Positions 42,978 to 51,989 are shown, numbered from the stretch's first letter. The stretch is DNA of 64,000 bases from Bacteroidota bacterium (GCA_016699695.1 CP065006.1:2356001-2420000); one strand, 5' to 3'. Translations and numbers: made by a program. Notes: generated by a model not told the origin, from the sequence alone.

Positions 42978-43761
42978 GAAAATAGCCGTGTGGACGGGCC
43001 TTTTGGCCTATTTTATTCTCATATCGGGATTTGTTTCTTCCCGCCGCGAAAATGTGCTTTGTGGTGAGATAAAAGTTGTGGTTTCCGATAGCGCCCAAAA
43101 TAAATTTGTTGCGGGTCGCGACATTACTTTAATGCTTGAACGCAAACTGCACAAGGTATTGGGATTACCAATTGAAGAAGTTAATACCGATACTATCGAA
43201 AAAATTATACTTACCAATTCTCTCATCCACGAATGTAAAGTTTATACTACGAGCACGGGCAGCTTAACAATCGAAATCAACCAGCGGGAGCCTGTATTAA
43301 GAATCATCGATAGCAAAGGCATGCATTATTACATCGATTGTGAAGGTACTGTTCTTTCAACATCAGCAAGATTTACACCCCATCTGCTGGTGGCCAACGG
43401 ATATATAAAAACCCCCTTTGAAACAGGGCGGCTTAACAATATTTTTGACTCTGATTTTGAGCAATCGGCCAAAACCCTTCGCGAATTATTCGAATTGTCA
43501 AATTTCATTCAGAATAATACTTTCTGGAATGCACAAATTGTGCAGTTATATGTGAACCGAAACAAGGAGTATGAGCTTATCCCCAGAGTAGGCCCCCATA
43601 TTATTTTACTGGGGCCTCTGCAGGACTATGAAGCAAAGTTTGATAAGCTTCAGATTTTTTACAAAGAGGGGCTCAACCAGGTTGGCTGGAACCAATACCT
43701 CTATATCAACTTAAAATTTAAAGATCAGATTGTTTGTTCAAAAAACACCATACAACCATGA
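42964..43761 (+). CDS. ftsQ: Cell division protein FtsQ
   Basis: Bitopic divisome protein linking early and late division factors. From the ATG at 42964 (MKKFRKIAVW, 265 residues) it has a short basic cytoplasmic tail, one membrane helix (about 8-24) and a periplasmic POTRA/FtsQ domain. An ATG at 42943 would add seven residues and is less likely, since the basic tail is standard. It overlaps murC by 14 bp and ftsA by 4 bp. Conservation is modest; position makes the call. Confidence 0.88.
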   Translation: MKKFRKIAVWTGLLAYFILISGFVSSRRENVLCGEIKVVVSDSAQNKFVAGRDITLMLERKLHKVLGLPIEEVNTDTIEKIILTNSLIHECKVYTTSTGSLTIEINQREPVLRIIDSKGMHYYIDCEGTVLSTSARFTPHLLVANGYIKTPFETGRLNNIFDSDFEQSAKTLRELFELSNFIQNNTFWNAQIVQLYVNRNKEYELIPRVGPHIILLGPLQDYEAKFDKLQIFYKEGLNQVGWNQYLYINLKFKDQIVCSKNTIQP

Positions 43762-45098
43762 GGCAGGAAACAACTTACATTGCAGCCATTGACATCGGAA
43801 CTACCAAAATAGTTTCATTGGTCGGAAAACTTAACGAGAACAAAAAACTCGAAATACTGGGAATCAGCAAAGCTGCTTCTACAGGTGTGAAACGCGGAGT
43901 AGTTCAGAACATCGACGAAACGGTAAACGCCATTCGCGAATCGGTTTCAGAGGTACAAAAGCAATCGGGCATTGTATTTTCGAATGTGTTTGTAGGCATT
44001 GCCGGGCAACATATTAAAAGCGTAAAAAACAGAAATCACCTCAACCTGGGCTCTGAGCGCGACGAAATAACCCGTGCCGATATCGAGACCCTTATTGCCG
44101 ACATGCAAAAGATTCCACTTGAACCGGGCGAAGAAATTATTCATGTGCTTCCGCAGAATTTTATTGTCGACAACGAAACCGGTGTAAAAAACCCTGTGGG
44201 AATGTCGGGCAGGCGCATCGAAGCAAATTTTCATATTGTGATAGGAGAAGTAGCCTCTGCTAAAAATATTGAAAAGTGTGTAAACAGAGTCGGCTTGAAG
44301 GTTGAACAGCTTATTCTCGAACCACTGGCATCCTCGGCTGCCGTGCTTACCGACGATGAAAAGGAAGCAGGAGTAGCCCTTGTCGACATTGGAGGTGGTA
44401 CTACCGACGTAGCGGTTTATTACGACGATGCCATTCGGCATACAGCCGTGGTGCCTTTCGGGGGTAATGTGGTTACTAACGATATCAAAGAAGGCTGTTC
44501 GATATTGAGCCGTCAGGCCGAATCGCTTAAAACCCAGTTTGGAATGGCATTGGGCGACCTGGCTCCCGAAGACAAAGTAGTCACCATTCCGGGCATCAGC
44601 GGTCGCGACCCAAAGGAAATATCCTTTAAAAGCCTTGCTTACATCATTCAATCGCGTATGGAAGAGATTATCGATGCGGTAATGTTCGAAATCGAAAGCT
44701 CGGGCTGTATGGACAAACTAAGTGCAGGTATTGTAATTACCGGAGGGGGCGCCATGCTGAAACACCTTCCGCAATTAGTAAAATTCCGCACCGGTATGGA
44801 CGTGCGTATCGGTTACCCGAACGAACATCTTGCTTCCAGCCATCTCGAATCCATCAATCACCCAATGTATTCTACGGCCATAGGTTTGCTGCTAAAGGGC
44901 ATTGAAGTAGGAAGGAACCAGCCGGTGAAAGAACAGAAAGAGCAAAACATGAAGCAAAAATTGGTAGAGGAACAACCCGAGGTGGTAGAATTCGAAGTAA
45001 CCCAAACGGAAGAGCGGCAAAAACCATCGCGCATCATGGATGTAATTAAAAGAAGCTTTAACGACATATTTGAAGAAAAAGGCGCCAGCATGGATTAA
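43758..45098 (+). CDS. ftsA: Cell division protein FtsA
   Basis: Actin-like ATPase that tethers FtsZ to the membrane. The ATG at 43758 overlaps the ftsQ stop (ATGA) and gives 446 residues; an upstream TTG at 43734 is rejected. Motifs are AIDIGTTKIVSLVG (phosphate 1) near 11-24, the SHS2/1C domain after about 85, VDIGGGTTDVAVY (phosphate 2) and ITGGGAMLKHLP (adenosine). An amphipathic C-terminal helix (SRIMDVIKRSFNDIF) fits the membrane-targeting sequence. A linker of about 40 residues precedes it. Confidence 0.95.
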   Translation: MRQETTYIAAIDIGTTKIVSLVGKLNENKKLEILGISKAASTGVKRGVVQNIDETVNAIRESVSEVQKQSGIVFSNVFVGIAGQHIKSVKNRNHLNLGSERDEITRADIETLIADMQKIPLEPGEEIIHVLPQNFIVDNETGVKNPVGMSGRRIEANFHIVIGEVASAKNIEKCVNRVGLKVEQLILEPLASSAAVLTDDEKEAGVALVDIGGGTTDVAVYYDDAIRHTAVVPFGGNVVTNDIKEGCSILSRQAESLKTQFGMALGDLAPEDKVVTIPGISGRDPKEISFKSLAYIIQSRMEEIIDAVMFEIESSGCMDKLSAGIVITGGGAMLKHLPQLVKFRTGMDVRIGYPNEHLASSHLESINHPMYSTAIGLLLKGIEVGRNQPVKEQKEQNMKQKLVEEQPEVVEFEVTQTEERQKPSRIMDVIKRSFNDIFEEKGASMD

Positions 45099-45180
45099 AT
45101 GCTATGAATTCCTGAGCCTCTAGTAACGACCTTAACTTGCCAAAAGACATTGTGCTGACAGTACCAAAAAATTAAATGCC

Positions 45181-46650
45181 ATGGAAGATTTATTACAATT
45201 CGAACTGCCGGTAAACCGTTCCTCGATCATCAAGGTATTTGGTGTGGGTGGCGGTGGGAGCAATGCGGTGAACCATATGTACCGCAAGGGTATTAAAGAT
45301 GTAGATTTTGTTATCTGCAATACCGATGCCCAGGCCCTTGCCAACAGTGGTGTGCCGGTTAAAATTCAACTTGGGTCTTCGCTTACCGAAGGCCGGGGCG
45401 CTGGTAACAAACCTTCCATTGGCCGTGAGGCGGCCATTGAGAACCTCGACGATGTAATCGATGTGCTTTCGAACAATACCAAAATGGTGTTTATTACCGC
45501 CGGAATGGGCGGAGGCACCGGAACTGGCGCAGCCCCTGTAATTGCCAAGGCAGCCAAAGAACTGGGTATATTGACAGTAGCCATAGTAACCATTCCTTTC
45601 CGCAACGAAGGTCAGCGCCGTATTAGTCAGGCCATGGAAGGCATTGCGGAAATAGAAAAGCATGTCGATTCACTTTTAATTATCAATAACGAAAAGATAA
45701 GGGAAATGTATGGCGACCTTCGTGTTTCCGAAGCTTTTTCGCGTGCCGACGATGTTTTGGCAGTGGCAGCAAAGGGAATTGCCGAAATTATTACTGTGCA
45801 TGGTTATATCAATGTGGATTTTGCCGATGTGGAAACGGTGATGTCCAACTCAGGCGTGGCTATTCTTGGTTCGGCGCAGGCCAGCGGGCCCGACAGGGCT
45901 ATTGAGGCCGTAAAAGAAGCCATGAATTCGCCCTTGCTCAACGACAACAACATTGCCGGAGCGCGTAACCTATTAATCAATATTACTTCGGGGGCCAATG
46001 AGGCTACCATGGACGAAATTGGCCAGATTACCGATTACATCCAGTCTTGCGCGGGTGACAATGCCGACCTGATTTGGGGCAATGGCATGGACGAGAAACT
46101 CGGCGATGCACTTTGCGTTACCCTTATTGCCACCGGCTTCGAAACAAGCAGCATACCCGAGCTTTATACCCGCAAAAAGCAACTCGACCGGGTTCCGCTC
46201 GAAAAGCAATTTACCCAGGAAGAACAGATCAGGGCTCAAAACCAAACTGGTTTCGAGGTGAGAGAAGTGAAACAGACACGCTCGGCTCAAACGAATATAG
46301 TTTCGCAACGAACCATTGAATTCGACCTTTCTTCCGAAAGTTATTCATCAAGCCCTCAGAGGGTAGAACCTGAACTATCTCCCGAGGCACGCAAGGCGGC
46401 AAACCGGGTAAAAAGCATTAAACGCAATTACGAGCAGATGCAGGAGTTGAAACTGAATCACCGCGAGCGTCAGCTGAATATCGACGACCTAGAAAACCAG
46501 CCTGCCTATATACGTAAGCGCATACAAATCGAAGACAGGAAACCTTCAACGGAGTCGAATATTTCGAAATTCTCACTCATCGACGATCCGGAAGAAGGAG
46601 GCGTTAAGCTGAGCAGCAACAACCGCTATTTGCACGATACGGTGGACTGA
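45181..46650 (+). CDS. ftsZ: Cell division GTPase FtsZ
   Basis: Tubulin-like GTPase forming the Z-ring. 489 residues: GVGGGGSNAV at 21-30, the tubulin signature GMGGGTGTGAAP from residue 108, and NADLIWGNGMDE in the T7-loop region. A variable linker of about 130 residues and a short C-terminal peptide follow. The extended Arg/Gln-rich linker (390-460) is normal for Bacteroidota, whose FtsZ exceeds the 383 residues of E. coli. An 82-bp gap separates it from ftsA. Confidence 0.97.
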   Translation: MEDLLQFELPVNRSSIIKVFGVGGGGSNAVNHMYRKGIKDVDFVICNTDAQALANSGVPVKIQLGSSLTEGRGAGNKPSIGREAAIENLDDVIDVLSNNTKMVFITAGMGGGTGTGAAPVIAKAAKELGILTVAIVTIPFRNEGQRRISQAMEGIAEIEKHVDSLLIINNEKIREMYGDLRVSEAFSRADDVLAVAAKGIAEIITVHGYINVDFADVETVMSNSGVAILGSAQASGPDRAIEAVKEAMNSPLLNDNNIAGARNLLINITSGANEATMDEIGQITDYIQSCAGDNADLIWGNGMDEKLGDALCVTLIATGFETSSIPELYTRKKQLDRVPLEKQFTQEEQIRAQNQTGFEVREVKQTRSAQTNIVSQRTIEFDLSSESYSSSPQRVEPELSPEARKAANRVKSIKRNYEQMQELKLNHRERQLNIDDLENQPAYIRKRIQIEDRKPSTESNISKFSLIDDPEEGGVKLSSNNRYLHDTVD

Positions 46651-46713
46651 TTTTTCTGCCGAAACTTTTTCTGCAGCATGTGTTTAAATGAAACCATTTA
46701 AAAGAATTTAAAA

Positions 46714-47163
46714 ATGAGCATCTCCGAAATACTTACACACGACATTCAGGAGGCCATGAAGGCCAAAGATAAAGTTACCCTCGAAGCGCTTCGGGCTATC
46801 AAATCGGCCTTTCTGCTTGCAGGCACAGCCCAGGGTGCTGCAACGAAGCTAAGTTCTGACGAAGAACTTAAAATTGTTCAGAAACTGGTGAAACAACGTC
46901 AGGATTCCGCCACAATTTACAAGGAACAGGGACGTGCTGACCTTTTCGACAAGGAGATGGGGGAGATTGCTGTGTTACAAAAATACCTTCCGGCCAAACT
47001 AAGCGAAGCAGAACTGACCACGGCCCTGAAAGCTATTATCGAAAAAACAGGCGCAAAAACCCTCCAGGATCTGGGTAAGGTAATGGGCGTGGCTAGCAAG
47101 GAACTGGCTGGCAAAGCCGATGGCAAAGAAATTTCGCAAAAAGTAAAGGAGTTGTTAGGCTAA
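46714..47163 (+). CDS. yqeY: GatB/YqeY domain-containing protein
   Basis: 149-residue stand-alone YqeY protein, helical and related to the C-terminal tRNA-binding tail domain of GatB. Recognisable segments are AMKAKDKVTLEALRAIKSA, KLVKQRQDSATIYKEQGR and LGKVMGVASKELAGKADG near the end. A role in tRNA-dependent amidation or tRNA binding is suggested but not shown. In Bacteroidota it often follows ftsZ, as here (63-bp gap), and it closes the rightward cluster. Confidence 0.93.
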   Translation: MSISEILTHDIQEAMKAKDKVTLEALRAIKSAFLLAGTAQGAATKLSSDEELKIVQKLVKQRQDSATIYKEQGRADLFDKEMGEIAVLQKYLPAKLSEAELTTALKAIIEKTGAKTLQDLGKVMGVASKELAGKADGKEISQKVKELLG

Positions 47164-47192
47164 AAAGCAGCATTTGTGTAGCTTAGTAAATT

Positions 47193-47225
47193 AAGAAACT
47201 GCCTCAGATATTTGAGACAGTTTCT
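47193..47225. terminator. Bidirectional terminator between yqeY and the T9SS protein gene
   Basis: Hairpin with arms AAGAAACTGCCTCA and TGAGACAGTTTCTT, one mispair, around a GATATT loop. It lies in the convergent gap, with A/T-rich ends in both directions. It probably ends the dcw transcript from the left and the sorted-protein transcript from the right. It also marks the left edge of the AT-rich island. Confidence 0.75.
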
Positions 47226-47238
47226 TGATATTTACAAG

Positions 47239-49050
47239 CTATTGCTTAACAATAATAAGAGATTTTCCAGATTCTTTACCAAACAATCTAAGAATGTATT
47301 GTCCATTTTCAAACAAACTTAAATCAATTTCTGTCTTATAAGAGTTTTCGTCTAAATTTTTTGATATAATTATCTGACCTAATAAATTAGATACAGTTAA
47401 TTGATAAAATTCAGGGTTATCAAATTCAATAGTGTACAACCCCTTACTTGGATTAGGATAAGCAACAATACCCTCATTTTCGTCTTTAGCGGCTTTTAGT
47501 TGGGGTGCTGTTTTGAAGGGATCATATAGAAGTACTTTAGTATAAATTATGTTGTTATTTGCATTTTGCTCTGTGACATAATCAAGAAGATCCAAAATCC
47601 CTAAGATGTAGTAGTAAGTTAGAGGTAGCTTTGTTCCATTATTACCATATTCAGGAATTGCGAGATTATCAATAACTTCTTGAGTAGCATTTACATTTCC
47701 AATTGGAGAATGAGTACTTCCACCCATAACTATATCAGATGCAGCTTCATAGGTGGTATTAGTAGAAAATAAGAAATCAATATCCCAATAATCATTCATC
47801 AATCCTGGACCATTGTTTTTTACATAGTTTTTAATTTGAACATTTGTATTTATTGGAACCATAGGTACCCCTTGTGCATCATTAAGAACGTTATTAAAAT
47901 CTGGATTACTTGAGAAGGCCAAATCAGGTTTTGGGCCGATATAGTTTATCTTAACTGATGATATATTGTTGCTAGTATTTTCAGGAAAAGCCCCCGTTGC
48001 GTTGGCATAAAAAACAATATAGTATTCGCCATCAGGATACGTTGAAGGAATTGAGATATTTGCTGAATGTGAGCTTGTTGCCCCTGCTGCAAGTGACCCA
48101 ACTGAACTAGAGTTTAATTCCGTTGTTGTACCATTGGAAGTGGTTGAAATATAATATTTTAGAGTTGATGCAGGTGCAGCTTGTGTTCCAATATTCTTAA
48201 CACTGCACGATGCAACTACTACTTCACTTCCATTAATTGTAGATTTTGAAATTTTTGGTGAAATAATTGTTAGATCTTTATTTATAATTGTTATTGATTT
48301 ATCCATAGTATTATTAGAAGCGGGTAATTCCAGCACACTGTTATTTGCATCTGCTACAAACCTAATGATATTATTACCCATAAGATTAGACGGTATGGTA
48401 ATAGTCGAGTTTTTTATTCCTGAATTTGCCCCAACAGCTAATGCCTGAATTGGTATTGACGCTAATTCTATATCCCCACTAGCTGTTACAATATAAATTT
48501 TTAAAGTGGATGAATTAGCACCATAGGTTCCAATATTATTCACCTGACAGGTTGCAGTTATTGTTTCACCTGCATTTGCAGTGGTTTTACTTATTGTAAC
48601 ATTGGATAGGCTTAGATCAGCTCTAAGCATTTCCACAACACAAATTGCGTAGGGCGATCTATTTCTCTTTTCGCCAGTATATGAAAACAATCTGAATTGT
48701 TCTGTAACTTGGGGAAGGAAGGAAAGAGTATGATCCTTTACTGTGATATTTGGCCCTGTTTCACAACCAAAATTCCAATATATCCCTGTAAAAAATCTTT
48801 GAAAAACATACCCAGTTTCATTCGTTGCGTTATCTGTCCAAGTAAATTTAATATCATATGGACTAGAAGATTGCCCCCCGACCTGTTTGCCAGTGCCTAT
48901 TAGGTTAGTTGGGGGATTTGGAACTGCACTTACTGAAGCAGTTGCTGATTGCTGCATGTAAGTGTCAATTGGATCTGGTTTTTGGGCAAGAACCCAATTT
49001 GCGCTGACTATAGAACAAGCTAGCGCTAAAAATAAAAGTTTACTTTTCAT
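47239..49050 (-). CDS. Secreted CARDB-repeat protein with T9SS sorting domain
   Basis: 603-residue cell-surface or secreted protein. Signal peptide (1-22), a fibronectin-like segment (about 45-130), then two to three CARDB-type beta-sandwich domains. The repeats DLSLSNVTISKTTANAGET and DLTIISPKISKSTINGSEV mark two of them. A C-terminal type A sorting domain covers about 525-603 (AYPNPSKGLYTIEF, ending SLIIVKQ). Sorting domains of this kind direct export by the type IX system and surface attachment. Gene composition is AT-rich, unlike the upstream dcw genes. The natural ligand or substrate is unknown. Confidence 0.88.
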   Translation of the reverse strand: MKSKLLFLALACSIVSANWVLAQKPDPIDTYMQQSATASVSAVPNPPTNLIGTGKQVGGQSSSPYDIKFTWTDNATNETGYVFQRFFTGIYWNFGCETGPNITVKDHTLSFLPQVTEQFRLFSYTGEKRNRSPYAICVVEMLRADLSLSNVTISKTTANAGETITATCQVNNIGTYGANSSTLKIYIVTASGDIELASIPIQALAVGANSGIKNSTITIPSNLMGNNIIRFVADANNSVLELPASNNTMDKSITIINKDLTIISPKISKSTINGSEVVVASCSVKNIGTQAAPASTLKYYISTTSNGTTTELNSSSVGSLAAGATSSHSANISIPSTYPDGEYYIVFYANATGAFPENTSNNISSVKINYIGPKPDLAFSSNPDFNNVLNDAQGVPMVPINTNVQIKNYVKNNGPGLMNDYWDIDFLFSTNTTYEAASDIVMGGSTHSPIGNVNATQEVIDNLAIPEYGNNGTKLPLTYYYILGILDLLDYVTEQNANNNIIYTKVLLYDPFKTAPQLKAAKDENEGIVAYPNPSKGLYTIEFDNPEFYQLTVSNLLGQIIISKNLDENSYKTEIDLSLFENGQYILRLFGKESGKSLIIVKQ

Positions 49051-49132
49051 AAAATATAAGATTTGGTAAGACGCCTACTCTATAATTGCTTTTCGGCAAC
49101 CGCAATGAACTTATCATTAACTATATTTTGAC

Positions 49133-49136
49133 CTAA
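49133..49136. repeat. Left target-site duplication of the IS701-family element
   Basis: CTAA directly outside the left inverted repeat; the same four bases follow the right inverted repeat at 50634-50637. A 4-bp duplication of YTAR type is the norm for the IS701 family. Confidence 0.8.
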
Positions 49137-49153
49137 TTCTACTTTAACAGATT
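49137..49153 (+). repeat. Left terminal inverted repeat of the IS701-family element
   Basis: TTCTACTTTAACAGATT reading inward, a perfect 17-bp match to the inward-reading right terminus. Confidence 0.9.
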
Positions 49154-50367
49154 TACAATTTTGAATATGAGTAATTTATATCACGCTGTCGTTTTAAATG
49201 CCGGTCATAAATTCTATCAATCATTTGTTCTTCGGTCATCTGTTTATAAAGTTTAAAAGTGATAAATTCTTTAATATCACGAGCCGATAGTAAAGGTAAA
49301 TCATCAAAGCAATGCAATTTTTCTTTTAAAATAAATGACGAGACCAAAAAGTTTAATGCAACCTGGTGTTGCCATGCAAGCCATTTTCGTGTCTGAAACT
49401 GGTCTAGCCCGAGTATCTGTTTTGATTCTTTTATGCAATGTTCTACAAAGTACCGTTGTGCTTGCATATAGGCTATAGCTTTCTTAGTGTATTGTTCAAG
49501 ATTAGCATTGGTAAAAGAATATTTTATTTCGTCCTTGCCTTCTTTGGTTTTCGTTTTACGGATAACCAGTAACCTTTGCTCTACTTGCATTTTACTGTTA
49601 TTGATTATCCAAAGCTTTATAAAATGATAGTCAGCTACAAGAACTCCTTTGGCTGTATTACGAACACTAATACGCTGCCAATTTTCGTCATTTAAAGTCT
49701 GTAAATATTTTGATACACTTAATTCGTCTGTAGTTGCTTTTAATTTCTTGGGTTCACGACCCTTATTGCTTTTTCGCTCGGGAATAGCCAAGTCAGGACG
49801 TTCCAAATATATTTTTTGGTCTTTATGGATATCCAGCATGTACAGATAACCAAGCAAATCTATGCTGCTGGCAAAATCCACATCGTTACCATAATAACCA
49901 TCGCCTCCAATAAAATCGAAGATGATGCCATTGGTTACTTGCTGGCGAATAATTTCTAATGCCAGTTCGAGCTTAGTTTTAAATGTTCGGTGCTTTACAG
50001 GAACGCCTGCTTTTTCGCATCTTGTCTTGTCGTCACACCAAGCCTTGGGAAGGTATAGTCGGGCATCAACCATTGATGCAAAATCCCCATTACTTAAACA
50101 AGCAAATACCGCAACCTGACTATTTGATAGTTTCCCTACATTCCCACAATATTGATGTCCAACGCCTACGCTATGGTCGCCTTTTTTTACCCAACCACTT
50201 TCATCAATAATCAATCCTGTAAGTTTTCTTTTGGGTAAAACCTGGCTTACTTCCTGGGCTACTTGATTTATCAAAACTCGATGATCCCAGTTAGACTCAG
50301 TTATAAAGTGCTGCATTTGATGGTAGTTAGCTCCCAAATCTTCGCTTATTCTTTCAATATTGCGCAT
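49153..50367 (-). CDS. IS701-family transposase (DDE endonuclease)
   Basis: 404-residue transposase of the DDE_5/IS701 group. Asp55 in LIIDESGWVKKG and Asp156 in GGDGYYGND are the first two catalytic acids. The third is expected in the EHCIKESKQILGLDQF region near 315. The first ATG is at 50367, but the frame is open upstream to about 50592 and looks coding (for example VERVSVHL-like and KKFFDKAQQYSLG segments) without any ATG, GTG or TTG. Either translation starts at 50367, matching the family length, or a start codon has been lost. Confidence 0.9.
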   Translation of the reverse strand: MRNIERISEDLGANYHQMQHFITESNWDHRVLINQVAQEVSQVLPKRKLTGLIIDESGWVKKGDHSVGVGHQYCGNVGKLSNSQVAVFACLSNGDFASMVDARLYLPKAWCDDKTRCEKAGVPVKHRTFKTKLELALEIIRQQVTNGIIFDFIGGDGYYGNDVDFASSIDLLGYLYMLDIHKDQKIYLERPDLAIPERKSNKGREPKKLKATTDELSVSKYLQTLNDENWQRISVRNTAKGVLVADYHFIKLWIINNSKMQVEQRLLVIRKTKTKEGKDEIKYSFTNANLEQYTKKAIAYMQAQRYFVEHCIKESKQILGLDQFQTRKWLAWQHQVALNFLVSSFILKEKLHCFDDLPLLSARDIKEFITFKLYKQMTEEQMIDRIYDRHLKRQRDINYSYSKL

Positions 50368-50616
50368 CTGACTTTGTATTATTCCTAATGAATATTGCTG
50401 TGCTTTGTCAAAGAACTTCTTTGTTGAATTACAAAATACATGCTGATAATCATTAAGGTGAACACTAACTCGCTCTATTACAGAGGTCAGTGTTTTTCCA
50501 TATCGATTATTATTTTTACGTTGTATTAAACATTTTTCGGAACGATAAGCCTGTTTTTCTGTGCATTGAAGATACTGAATTTCCTTGAAATATCAATGTT
50601 TACAAGGGTTTTGTTT

Positions 50617-50633
50617 AATCTGTTAAAGTAGAA
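50617..50633 (-). repeat. Right terminal inverted repeat of the IS701-family element
   Basis: Complement of the left repeat over all 17 bases. It is followed at 50634-50637 by CTAA, the second copy of the target duplication. Confidence 0.9.
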
Positions 50634-50720
50634 CTAAGTTGCACTATTAAATTGTAGACAGGAATCAATTACAAAGGGATAGTGTAATTGCAAAAATTGT
50701 TGACTTAAGGAATTTGTTGT

Positions 50721-50728
50721 AAAAACAG
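50721..50728. repeat. Left target-site duplication of the IS256-type element
   Basis: TAAAAACA, repeated exactly at 51990-51997 directly outside the right end of the element. IS256-family elements normally make 8- or 9-bp duplications. Confidence 0.75.
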
Positions 50729-50753
50729 ATATAGAGGCCAAAAATAGTTGGTA
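50729..50753 (+). repeat. Left terminal inverted repeat of the IS256-type element
   Basis: GATATAGAG followed by GCCAAAAATAGTTGGT. The inner 16 bases are identical in the inverted right end, and the outer nine match at four positions. Confidence 0.8.
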
Positions 50754-50787
50754 AAAAGTTTTTTATTCCTTGTCACTATTGAGATAC

Positions 50788-50825
50788 AAAAGAGTTAATT
50801 GAAAGTTGTTTCAGTTAACTCTTTT
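50788..50825 (+). terminator. Stem-loop upstream of the transposase, possible insulator
   Basis: 17-bp arms (AAAAGAGTTAATTGAAA and TTTCAGTTAACTCTTTT, one G-U pair) around a GTTG loop. The stem ends in U-rich sequence 6 nt before the ATG at 50832. It is inside the element. It could stop transcription entering from the left, or block a start site in read-through RNA. Confidence 0.55.
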
Positions 50826-50831
50826 ATATTT

Positions 50832-51811
50832 ATGAAAACATCAAAAAAAAGCGTTGTTGGGCATGTCAAAGTTTGAATGTAATCAAATGGGGAACCCAGC
50901 AAGGAAAACAACGTTTTAAATGTCAATTTTGCGGTATATTATTCACTAATGCTAGTCTATTTACAAAGAAAACAAATCAAAAAGTTTGGTTTCAGCATTG
51001 GGTTATTGGACGACAAACGATACCACAGATAAGCAAATCCAGTGGATACTCTGAGCGGACGCTTAAGCGAATGTTTTCTTATTATCTCTCACAATCCCCT
51101 GTATATGCAGTTAAGCCATCAGAGAAGGTTAATTTATTGATAGATGGAACCTACTTCAGTAAAGATCTTTGTTTGGTTCTTTACAGAGATAACACGATAA
51201 AATTCACACAGTTGTATCGATTAACTGATGGGGAATGGTATGACGAAATGAAAGAAGACCTGGAAAATCTATTAAAGCTTGGAGTCCAAATAGAAAGTAT
51301 AACATGCGATGGACATAAATCACTGCTTAAAGCGATTCGTAAAGTATGTAAACATGTAACCGTTCAACGGTGTATTATTCATGTTCAAAGAATGTGTCGT
51401 ATCTGGCTTACAATGAACCCCAAGAGTATTGCAGGTATGGAACTTAGAACTATTATAAACCAGTTACATAAAATTGAGAATAAAGAGCAATGGGGGAATT
51501 GGGTTGTCAACTTATACAACTGGCATGAAAAACATAAGGAATTCTTAGATCAAAAAAGCTACAACTTTGATACTGGAAGGTATTGGTACACTCATAAAAT
51601 GGTTAGGCGTTCATTTACAGTTATTAAGAAGGCTTTGCCTGATATGTTCCATTATCTGGACAATGACAGAATTCCAAAATCCACAAATGGATTAGAGTCA
51701 TTTTTTGGACATCTTAAAAGTCACATAACTCTACACCGAGGACTATCCAAAGAACATCGTAAAAGCTTTATAAGATGGTATTTATACTATAAAAACCAAA
51801 GAGTTTTCTAA
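50832..51811 (+). CDS. IS256-type transposase (MULE-like DDE), split N-terminal zinc knuckle
   Basis: The main open frame (TTG at 50873, 312 residues) contains a CxxC half-knuckle (C17, C20), a helix-turn-helix (about 45-68) and a DDE core. The core residues are Asp91 in LLIDGTYF, Asp146 in TCDGHKS with the downstream C-H group, and Glu275 in NGLESFFGHLK. Just upstream, in the same frame, codons for CWAC (50855-50866) supply the other half of the zinc site, but no start codon lies in that frame. ATG 50832 is one frame away. A -1 slip in the A8 run 50843-50850 would join them into 326 residues (MKTSKKKRCWAC...). Confidence 0.8.
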
Positions 51812-51838
51812 GCCATAATCACAGAAATTGAATAAAAA

Positions 51839-51861
51839 GGCCCTGATTGTTAGTCAGGGCC
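51839..51861 (-). terminator. Intrinsic terminator inside the IS256-type element, facing left
   Basis: Perfect 8-bp stem GGCCCTGA / TCAGGGCC around a 7-nt loop. Read leftward it is followed by TTTTTATT, a classic intrinsic terminator. On the plus strand no U-tract follows. It lies 28 bp past the transposase stop and would stop leftward transcription from the gene at 52003-52650 from entering the element. Confidence 0.7.
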
Positions 51862-51964
51862 CAATTCCCGTGGTAAATCTTATTGCTATCAGGTTGCTCT
51901 CCAGCAGAGCCTAAGTCCTCTTTAGATTTACTCTTGTATTTTACAAAATTTAAAACAAATAATC

Positions 51965-51989
51965 ACCAACTATTTTTGGCACCATTACC
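51965..51989 (-). repeat. Right terminal inverted repeat of the IS256-type element
   Basis: Complement of GCCAAAAATAGTTGGT (51965-51980) plus nine outer bases. It is followed by TAAAAACA at 51990-51997, the second target duplication. Confidence 0.8.

Larger units (their letters stand above)
49137..50633 (-). mobile_element. Complete IS701-family insertion sequence
   Basis: 1497 bp bounded by perfect 17-bp inverted repeats (TTCTACTTTAACAGATT at 49137-49153 and its complement at 50617-50633) and a CTAA target duplication on both sides. One DDE transposase gene is read leftward; its stop codon touches the left repeat. The intact duplication suggests simple transposition with little later change. 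It inserted about 85 bp upstream of the T9SS protein gene and may affect that gene's promoter. Confidence 0.92.
50729..51989 (+). mobile_element. Complete IS256-type insertion sequence, zinc-binding variant
   Basis: 1261 bp with 25-bp imperfect terminal inverted repeats (20 of 25 match, with an identical inner GCCAAAAATAGTTGGT) and the 8-bp duplication TAAAAACA on both sides. It contains one transposase frame read rightward, a strong hairpin before the gene and another after it. It inserted 91 bp to the right of the IS701-family element and a few bases past the 3' end of the gene at 52003-52650. Confidence 0.85.

Noticed and set aside
43734..43757. Upstream TTG start for ftsA
   Set aside because: The ATG at 43758 forms the usual 4-bp overlap with ftsQ and gives the normal FtsA N-terminus.
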